A DNA stretch of 64,000 bases from Kocuria rhizophila (GTDB taxonomy: Bacteria > Actinomycetota > Actinomycetes > Actinomycetales > Micrococcaceae): assembly GCF_003667225.1 (NCBI RefSeq), contig NZ_RCOM01000003.1:1-64000 (forward strand), written 5' to 3'. A program made the position numbers and the translations under genes. The notes below the pieces were generated by a model. It saw nothing but the letters and a program-made list of their open reading frames with translations, searched no databases and had not been told where the DNA came from. Below, in pieces: positions 57,914 through 64,000 of the stretch; position 1 is the stretch's first letter, and each line of letters begins with the position of its first letter.

Positions 57914-59404
57914 TCACACTGCTGGACGAGGCAACTCCACCTCATTGGACTCCTGAAGGCTGGCTGTGACCGACATGATCGAGACCCGTGCTCTCGATTG
58001 AGGTGAAGGGAGAGTTACCTTCCACTCCCCCGCGGAAGAAACCGGTGTCGATCGGATCTGGTGCCCATCGCACATGACTCGAATGTACGATCCCGGCTCG
58101 CCGACACCGGTCACTACCCAGATGCCGTCCCTGTCCTCGAAGGTCAGCAAACGGGGCGCGGGGGAAGCTCCCTGCGGAATCGGGGCAACGGCATGCGCGG
58201 TCCGCGAATCGCGTTCGCTTTTAACCGCTCGCCAGTCATTCCATGCAGCGGCGACCACTGAGTCCAGATCCCGCGCTGACAGCCACGTCTTTCCTAGCCC
58301 GACTGGTTGTTGCGGCTCCTTCTCCCGCCAGGCCCGGAGCCGATTTTCATTGGTTCCGAAGAGGAGATTCAATGGGAGGTCGGACTCGGTGAGCGTGTCC
58401 CCAGCCATTCGCATGCGCTCGAGTCGTGCCGGGTAGACGGAATCGGATTGCCGGTGGTGCACGTAAGCATAGGCACCCAGGAGGGATTCGTCCTCGACGG
58501 CGTCCATGCCTCGAGAAGTCGCCCAGTCGCGCGTCTTGTTGTGGCTCACCAGTCGCAGTTCCGAGATACGGTGTGGCCTGCCGAATATAACGTGGTTGAT
58601 GGCCAACCACGGCATGTAGGCTGGGCGGAGCAGGGCCAGTGCCGGATTATATTCGAATCCGTGACCCATGGTGATGGCACGTTCGCGCTCGTGCCCGAGT
58701 GTCAGCTGCCGCGCGACGCAGGCTGAGAGGAATCCTGCGGCCAGCGCATCGTCGTCATCCATTCTGTGGATCCCAATGATCCGGTTGCCAAACACTGCCC
58801 GGGCAAACCTGTCCACATACTCCGCATAGCTGTCGATGGATTCCACGAACAACAAGCGAATCTTCGACGCTGCGGAGGACGTGCGCACTATGCGAGAAAT
58901 CTCGTCCAGCACCCCGAGATCAACCTGGGAGTCAAGAACGAGAAGCACCAGGTGGGGGCCGTAGGTGCTACGGGCGAGGGAGGGCAGCGTGATGCTTTCG
59001 AAGAGGTCGAGTCTGAAATCCCACCAGTCAGCGTCCGTCACGCCGATTCCCATCCTGATGTGCGTGAGGATTGGAATCTCACCCGAAGGCGATTCACCCA
59101 CAGTTGCCTCGCCGGCGACGCGTTCCATCAGCTCAGCGGGCGCCAGAAACGTGGCCACGCCACTCACACCGCTCGACTCCTGCGGCAACTCGTTGTGGTA
59201 CCGGCAAGAGACCTTGCGCCTACCCTGGCTCATGTTGATACGAATCTCCCACGTGCCGTCGGCCGCAACAGTGCGCGGGGAATAGTCTCGGGCACCGACG
59301 GACACCACGATCTTCGCCCCGGGTTCACCAGTACCCCTGATGGTGTTTGCCCCAGCGATCCGCGTCGACTGGCTCGCAACATCAATGGTCAACGGATTCA
59401 CCAT
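57914..59404 (-). CDS. Rhamnosyltransferase-like protein bracketed by two Ig-like modules
   Basis: Protein of 496 aa with three parts. Residues about 21-85 are an Ig-like beta module (GTGEPGAKIVVSVG, AADGTWEI, QES). Residues about 110-395 resemble the putative rhamnosyl transferase family (PF11316): ILTHIRMGIG, WWDFRLDLFESITLPSL and IIGIHRMDDDDALAAGF, where the Asp cluster would bind the metal-nucleotide. Residues about 430-496 repeat the first module: VTGVGEPGSYIRV, AGEWKVTL, QES. No signal peptide is visible, so it probably works inside the cell. It is the last gene of the minus-strand operon and starts 2 nt after the stop of the heparinase-like gene at 59407. Confidence 0.68.
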   Translation of the reverse strand: MVNPLTIDVASQSTRIAGANTIRGTGEPGAKIVVSVGARDYSPRTVAADGTWEIRINMSQGRRKVSCRYHNELPQESSGVSGVATFLAPAELMERVAGEATVGESPSGEIPILTHIRMGIGVTDADWWDFRLDLFESITLPSLARSTYGPHLVLLVLDSQVDLGVLDEISRIVRTSSAASKIRLLFVESIDSYAEYVDRFARAVFGNRIIGIHRMDDDDALAAGFLSACVARQLTLGHERERAITMGHGFEYNPALALLRPAYMPWLAINHVIFGRPHRISELRLVSHNKTRDWATSRGMDAVEDESLLGAYAYVHHRQSDSVYPARLERMRMAGDTLTESDLPLNLLFGTNENRLRAWREKEPQQPVGLGKTWLSARDLDSVVAAAWNDWRAVKSERDSRTAHAVAPIPQGASPAPRLLTFEDRDGIWVVTGVGEPGSYIRVMCDGHQIRSTPVSSAGEWKVTLPSPQSRARVSIMSVTASLQESNEVELPRPAV

Positions 59405-59406
59405 GG

Positions 59407-61362
59407 TTAGTTCTCCCCACTTGATTCATTCGGTATGAGCGACACAGTGAAGGATCGGATGACGCCAGCCGGTCCCTTGAGGTAAACCCTCACCCGCGTT
59501 CGCCCAGGGTTTTGCACCGAGAAATAGGCAGACGTCCGTCGCTGGTACGGCTGCCTGGCGATGATTTTTGCGTCTTCGATCACGTAGAACGCGCAGTGAC
59601 CGTTGATGTCCGTCAGGGAGACCTTGAAGAGTCCTCGGCCGTCGTGGTGGACCGTACAACGAGTTTCTGTCTCCGCGTCCAAGTGCTCGTTGGACAGGTT
59701 GACGACTGAGGATCCGACACCAATTCCGTCCAGTGCAGAAATATAGTCGTCAGGGTCACACCCACGATGTGCCAGTTGTCGCGCGATGTCGTAGAACACC
59801 TCGTTGTCAGGACCGATCAGGGTGGCATAGGCGCCCAGACCTGACGCGCTAAATTCGAGCTGCGTGGTGGGAGAGCATCGTCGCCACCCCGTGGAATGCC
59901 ACCCTCTCAGCGGGTTCTTCTCGCCCCGGTGTGTCGACCGCGCCTCGACCGGAAGAAGGTTTCGGACCATGCAGACCTGGTCCCCGGCGGAGAGTCGAAA
60001 TCCTTCTCTCGTGCCAGAGGCTTGGACAGCAGGATTCAGGTTCCAGACCTGACCGTGTTCCACTCCGGTTCCCGACTCGATCCTGTCCAGGACGAGGAGC
60101 TGGTCAGCGGCACCGAAGTACAGAACCGTGCGGGAAACCTGCGTGTTCTCGTACGACGGATCGTCCAGCTCGACAACTTGGACTCCGCCTGCGACCTCAG
60201 CGCGGCGGCAGGTTACGGACGCGTGACTCGGGTCAACCTTGAGCGCGTTCACCCGCACAACACTGTTCGCCTCCCTGCTGACCACGTATCTGCGAACCGG
60301 GTCGTTGCCGTAGTAGTACCTCCCCGGCCCGTCGATCCATTGCACACCGAGCGCACAGTAGGTCACCGATCCCCCATCGGCATGACCGTGGATCTTCTTT
60401 TGGCTGCCCCAGGTCACCGAGACGAAGGACTCCCGCGCGAAGTCCCGTTCCTCTCCCCACCCGCTGCGCATGAACCCAAATCCTTGTGCGGAAAAAACGT
60501 GCAGGTCCCCTGGATGGCTCCCTGAACGGCCACCTGTCGTCACGTAGTCCGTGTGCTCGTGGCCGAGCGACCTAGCATTTCCGCCATCCGTGTCTCCGAT
60601 CCGCGCAAACTTGCCCAAGGGCGTCGTGGCGTGAGCCAAGAACGCCGGCGCCTGGTCGAGTCTGTCCGTGATGTCCTTCGTGTCGATGCCCTCTCGTTGC
60701 AGACGCACCACCACTTCCTGCCACCAGCGGTAGTTCATCAGCTGATAAGAAATGGCACCCTCCTCGTTGACCCCGCGATCGTCGTAGGAGGCAAAGAGGT
60801 GGGACCGCAGACGGCTCACCGCGAGGTCCACGAGTTCGGTATCGTCGAGTACGCAACCGAGCACGAAGAGGCCGATGTGCTGGTGCAGCGCGTGGTTACC
60901 GTGAGCCAGGTGAGCAGGATCCTTCAGCCAGCCGGCGTGGTCCTGGAGGGAGTCCAGCAACCACTGTTCCTCACCGCATATGGCAACTCCGTGGCAGAGC
61001 TCCATGGCCCTGATTCCGTCACTCATGTCGATCCACGACCAGCGAGAGGCCCCATTGCCCACTGGATTCGCTAAGACCCACGATGAAGCATATTTTTTCC
61101 AGAGCTGAGCGGCTTCCACATTGCCGTGCAGAGATGCCCTGCGAAGGGGATCAAGCCAGCGGAGCATGTGGTACTGGAACTGCCAGTTGTTGTCGGAGAA
61201 GGGATTTTCTGACCATGAGGGGTTCTCCGGGAGAACCCAGCCTTTGTGTGGCGCAAGGACGAGGTAACGTGAAGTCAGTTCCTTTGTCTTTACGTCGTCG
61301 CCGGGGGTTTCTGTGAAACCGCTGCCGAGCGCCTGCCTGACGGCCGCTGCTACGTTGACCAC
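59407..61362 (-). CDS. Heparinase II/III-fold protein, copy 1
   Basis: Protein of 651 aa similar to heparinase II/III and alginate lyases, which cut uronic-acid polysaccharides by beta-elimination. It has an N-terminal helical toroid (DNNWQFQYHMLRWLDPLRRA, AHGNHALHQHIGLFVLG, RGVNEEGAISYQLMNYRWWQ) and a C-terminal beta-sandwich with KKIHGHADGGSVTYCALGVQ near residue 325, WIDGPGRYYYGNDPVRRYVV and REANSVVRVN. A terminal module at about 575-650 (CAFYVIEDAKIIARQPYQRR) is also found in copy 2. There is no signal peptide, unlike most secreted lyases. It lies 33 nt after copy 2. It may trim or edit the polymer during synthesis; this is inference. Confidence 0.78.
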   Translation of the reverse strand: MVNVAAAVRQALGSGFTETPGDDVKTKELTSRYLVLAPHKGWVLPENPSWSENPFSDNNWQFQYHMLRWLDPLRRASLHGNVEAAQLWKKYASSWVLANPVGNGASRWSWIDMSDGIRAMELCHGVAICGEEQWLLDSLQDHAGWLKDPAHLAHGNHALHQHIGLFVLGCVLDDTELVDLAVSRLRSHLFASYDDRGVNEEGAISYQLMNYRWWQEVVVRLQREGIDTKDITDRLDQAPAFLAHATTPLGKFARIGDTDGGNARSLGHEHTDYVTTGGRSGSHPGDLHVFSAQGFGFMRSGWGEERDFARESFVSVTWGSQKKIHGHADGGSVTYCALGVQWIDGPGRYYYGNDPVRRYVVSREANSVVRVNALKVDPSHASVTCRRAEVAGGVQVVELDDPSYENTQVSRTVLYFGAADQLLVLDRIESGTGVEHGQVWNLNPAVQASGTREGFRLSAGDQVCMVRNLLPVEARSTHRGEKNPLRGWHSTGWRRCSPTTQLEFSASGLGAYATLIGPDNEVFYDIARQLAHRGCDPDDYISALDGIGVGSSVVNLSNEHLDAETETRCTVHHDGRGLFKVSLTDINGHCAFYVIEDAKIIARQPYQRRTSAYFSVQNPGRTRVRVYLKGPAGVIRSFTVSLIPNESSGEN

Positions 61363-61395
61363 GGTATTCTCCTGTTCGCGAACTGTTTGGGCTAA

Positions 61396-63513
61396 CTAGC
61401 GCTGCTGATTCTCGCCCGAGACGTGGATGCTTTTGCTGGAGACCGTGTCGGAAGGTTCGTCCTGATCCCTCCTGAGGAACCCACGCACGCGATATGACCC
61501 GTCTGGAAGGTCGACAAATGATGCAGAGAAGACATTCTTGCGATAAGGAATCTTCCGGACGGCAACCCGCCCTTCGTACAGATAGAAAGCCGCACTCAGC
61601 GCCTCGCCAGTGTCCTGCAGCTCGGCGTGGATGCTTCGCCCCGAGCGCGTGATCACGAGGGAAGCACCCTGCGTAGACCGTTGGGTGGTTCCGGCGGCGG
61701 TCGAGGTGTCGCGAGAGGTGGCGTCTGCCGCGTGACTTTGCTTGCTGGAGGTGAGAAGGTTCCCAGAGCCGTGCTGAAAATTGTTTGTTCTGATGCTGGT
61801 CTCGAGCAGCAGGTCGTGACCCTCAGACATAATCTCGAGGACCGTACCGGGTTTCACCACACCAAATCGGGGAAAACGTTGCGCAAACGGTGTGCTTCCG
61901 TGTGACGGGCGCCTGATACGAGAGCTGGTCCTTGCCGAAGAACTCCAGTCGATCTCCATGACCTTTTGCGATCCGAGGTACAGGTCTGTTCCGTGGTCAC
62001 GAGGCTGCGCCGATACTCCTTCTCCGAGGTGCCACAGAACGGAAAACTTGTGGAGTTTTTCGTCCGTCGTCACTACCTTGTCCTTAACGTGTACCGAGAT
62101 CCCCTGCGCCCGAGAATCTGTGCACGGTACGGCGCGAACTCTTCGCAAATGCTCCCACTCGTCAGAACGACTGTTGATCCCTTCGACGTCGAAGCCATCC
62201 ACGCCACCGTGACTGCGGTCCGTGAACGCAACGTTGCCAGGTATCTTGTCCACTCGGGGCTGGCTGGTTCCATCGACGAGGACGACGTTGTGGGCTTTCT
62301 GTGAAAAAGCGTACTTGGTCAGGGCATCCTTGTAGTCGTATCCGTAGGGGCCTGCCTCGGCGAGCACGAGGCGTCCGTGGGCGTAAAACAAGAGGGAAAG
62401 ATCGTCGCAGTGGTGGTGGTAGTTGGATCTGTACCCCGCTTTGAAAAGCACCCACTCGGCGTTCTCGTCCCACGACGACCGGGCGATTGCATAGCCTGCG
62501 TCGGGAAACACTGCGCGTGTGGATCCGGGCGGTCGTCCCTCCCGCCCGCGGGATATGGACCACATGTACTCGGGCGTGCGAAACGTCGTGCGGTGAGAGG
62601 TGCTGTAGACCGCTTCGTGCTTGGAGTCGCCGAGTGGAGGCACACATCCGTCGGGGGTCACAATATGGGTGGCGAAGTGCTCGGCTCGTTCTTGAAGGGC
62701 GACGAGATGCTTCGTGTCCGGGTATTCCAATGCTTGGAACACGGGCAGCAGGTCCTTCACGTATCTGCTGACCATAAAGTGGTAGCTGGGACTGTTCTCG
62801 ACATGCACGCCGTCCGGGGTGAAGCAATGCGACAGGTAGGTGTCGAGTCGGGTGCTTGCGAGGTCGTAGAAATCGTTAATGTCGTTGTCTGTCCACATGT
62901 CCCTAGCGGCGTGAGTGCTCGCCAGGCGCAGCAAGGCGATGTTCTGAAACATGCCGTGATTGTTTTCGCCGGCGTAGAAAGCAGGATCTGACAAAAGCTC
63001 GACATGGAGCTGGAGGACGTCTTGGAGCGGGGACAAGTCTCGATCGGCATCGCTCTGGTGCTGCGAATCCATGAAGGAACCCAGCTGGAGCGCCCTTTGC
63101 GCGGTGGTCTCGTCGTGGAAAGCCATCGAACTGGAACCAGGGGGGTACGCGTTCACCTTGGACCAGGAACGGAAGAGTCGCAGGATTTCGTCGGCCGCGG
63201 CTTCGCGAGAGTAGGACAGGTCGGCGCCCTGGTCTGGCAGGTCTGCCAGAAAGAGAAAGCCGTGCAGATACCGCCCATGTGTGCGCTGGAACTCTGTGGT
63301 CCACATGATGTCCGTGCTGGCATCCACATCTGGAAAGACCGGGTGTTGAATGCAACTTTGTCCTATGAGGGCTTGAGCTCGTCGTGCCGCCTGCTCTCCC
63401 CCGATGCGTGGCACGAGAGCTTCGGTGGCATGCCGTACACGGGCGTGCTGAAGTACGCACCGCCGAGTGTGTCCTCGGAACGAGCAGTCGTTACGAGAGC
63501 TGCCCGGCGTCAT
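61396..63513 (-). CDS. Heparinase II/III-fold protein, copy 2
   Basis: Protein of 705 aa. Helical part: YLHGFLFLADLP, NAYPPGSSSMAFHDETTAQR, GENNHGMFQNIALLRLAST and DGVHVENSPSYHFMVSRYVK. Catalytic-type motif near residue 362: GYRSNYHHHCDDLSLLFYAH, then RLVLAEAGPYGYDYKDAL and QKAHNVVLVDG. A Ser/Thr-rich linker at about 575-610 leads to a C-terminal beta module (AAFYLYEGRVAVRKIPYRKN) that is like the one in copy 1. No signal peptide is visible. It overlaps the upstream glycosyltransferase gene by 4 nt, so it is translated with it. Sequence is distant from copy 1, so they are not a recent duplication. Confidence 0.78.
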   Translation of the reverse strand: MTPGSSRNDCSFRGHTRRCVLQHARVRHATEALVPRIGGEQAARRAQALIGQSCIQHPVFPDVDASTDIMWTTEFQRTHGRYLHGFLFLADLPDQGADLSYSREAAADEILRLFRSWSKVNAYPPGSSSMAFHDETTAQRALQLGSFMDSQHQSDADRDLSPLQDVLQLHVELLSDPAFYAGENNHGMFQNIALLRLASTHAARDMWTDNDINDFYDLASTRLDTYLSHCFTPDGVHVENSPSYHFMVSRYVKDLLPVFQALEYPDTKHLVALQERAEHFATHIVTPDGCVPPLGDSKHEAVYSTSHRTTFRTPEYMWSISRGREGRPPGSTRAVFPDAGYAIARSSWDENAEWVLFKAGYRSNYHHHCDDLSLLFYAHGRLVLAEAGPYGYDYKDALTKYAFSQKAHNVVLVDGTSQPRVDKIPGNVAFTDRSHGGVDGFDVEGINSRSDEWEHLRRVRAVPCTDSRAQGISVHVKDKVVTTDEKLHKFSVLWHLGEGVSAQPRDHGTDLYLGSQKVMEIDWSSSARTSSRIRRPSHGSTPFAQRFPRFGVVKPGTVLEIMSEGHDLLLETSIRTNNFQHGSGNLLTSSKQSHAADATSRDTSTAAGTTQRSTQGASLVITRSGRSIHAELQDTGEALSAAFYLYEGRVAVRKIPYRKNVFSASFVDLPDGSYRVRGFLRRDQDEPSDTVSSKSIHVSGENQQR

Positions 63514-64000
63514 GACGCATCCTTCGTCGTAACCGTGACAGGGGCAGGCTCCAGGCAGTCCCCTGGCAGATCCAGCTCCCTGATCTGCCTCGGCACGATT
63601 GTCACATCTGACAGGGGATCTGCGGGATCAAGGGGCTGGAGATCTGCGTCGTAGAGAGCACAGATGGCCTCCAGAACCGGTCTGCAGTCGGGACGCACCT
63701 CAGGGGCGACAAAGCTGTTGTATTTTTTGACCAACCAACCGTTCAGGAAAGCGTCTGCTCTCAAATGGCAGTAGTCCTCATACATCGAGTGCTGCCTGAG
63801 CCAGGCTGCCCGGTACTCCTCTAGAGGCAGGTACTTACGGTAAAAGCCGGGTCCCACGGTATTGATCATGGAGCGGGAAACCGCACCGTAATAGATGTGG
63901 ATGGGCAGGTTCACCTTGGCAATTCGGTGCGCCCCGTGGAGCATCTGCTGGAAGGCGAACGAGTCTTGTCCGAGTGCGCCCACAGGCTGGTGCATGCCGA
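63510..64000 (-). CDS. Glycosyltransferase family 2, C-terminal part (cut by window end)
   Basis: The last 163 codons of a larger gene that starts beyond the window. The sequence GALGQDSFAFQQMLHGAHRI, IHIYYGAVSRSMINTVG, FYRKYLPLEEYRAAWLR and ADAFLNGWLVKKYN matches the C-terminal half of GT2 enzymes that build bacterial capsules. The GxDSFAF region corresponds to the conserved acidic residue used as base. First visible gene of the operon with the two heparinase-fold proteins and the Ig-flanked transferase. Confidence 0.72.
   Translation of the reverse strand, partial: GMHQPVGALGQDSFAFQQMLHGAHRIAKVNLPIHIYYGAVSRSMINTVGPGFYRKYLPLEEYRAAWLRQHSMYEDYCHLRADAFLNGWLVKKYNSFVAPEVRPDCRPVLEAICALYDADLQPLDPADPLSDVTIVPRQIRELDLPGDCLEPAPVTVTTKDAS

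Overview
The window is chromosomal DNA of a very GC-rich Gram-positive actinobacterium. Gene content and order (degV-comEA-comEC...holA/rpsT...lepA-hemW...hrcA-dnaJ-rsmE...phoH-ybeY-era...recO-uppS, an actinobacterial cta/qcr respiratory block, divergent glgA/glgC) fit the Micrococcaceae. Kocuria is my best guess from memory of the family; no 16S gene is present to settle it. I saw no rRNA, tRNA, CRISPR array, insertion sequence or prophage.
Layout. 0-5 kb: end of a DegV protein and the DNA-uptake pair comEA-comEC. 5-14 kb: an old-yellow-enzyme reductase, holA, rpsT, a PemK/MazF-like protein, lepA, hemW and two conserved DUF genes. 13.6-28 kb: a long housekeeping stretch with a CIRCE-controlled hrcA-dnaJ-rsmE unit, phoH-ybeY-era, an LCP cell-wall ligase, leuA behind a leucine-rich leader peptide, recO, uppS and pyrD. 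28-39 kb: an M20 peptidase, erpA, then ctaCDF (+) and ctaE-qcrCAB (-), which converge on a 1.4 kb gene-poor, repeat-bearing gap and together encode a bcc-aa3 supercomplex. 39-44 kb: trpD, a stand-alone Lrp-type ligand domain, DUF3054, and a YhgE-like membrane protein divergent from a TetR regulator. 44-53 kb: divergent glgA/glgC, pepN, a HIRAN-like membrane protein and an AarF/UbiB kinase. 53-64 kb: a polysaccharide island of more relaxed base composition. It holds wecB, ugd and an alpha/beta hydrolase on +, converging with a minus-strand operon of a GT2 glycosyltransferase (cut by the window end), two heparinase II/III-fold proteins and a rhamnosyltransferase-like protein bracketed by two Ig-like modules.
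Most notable: (i) the polysaccharide operon, whose proteins carry appended beta-sandwich modules and whose lyase-fold proteins lack visible signal peptides; (ii) ybeY, which lacks a stop at its expected end and reads about 490 nt into era, with a C7 run at the likely slip point; (iii) a leuA attenuator-type leader; (iv) many genes in which a TAnnnT box lies 6-7 nt before the start codon, suggesting leaderless transcripts; (v) paired operators between tetR and the yhgE-like gene. All positions, motifs and hairpins were read by eye; no database search or folding program was run.
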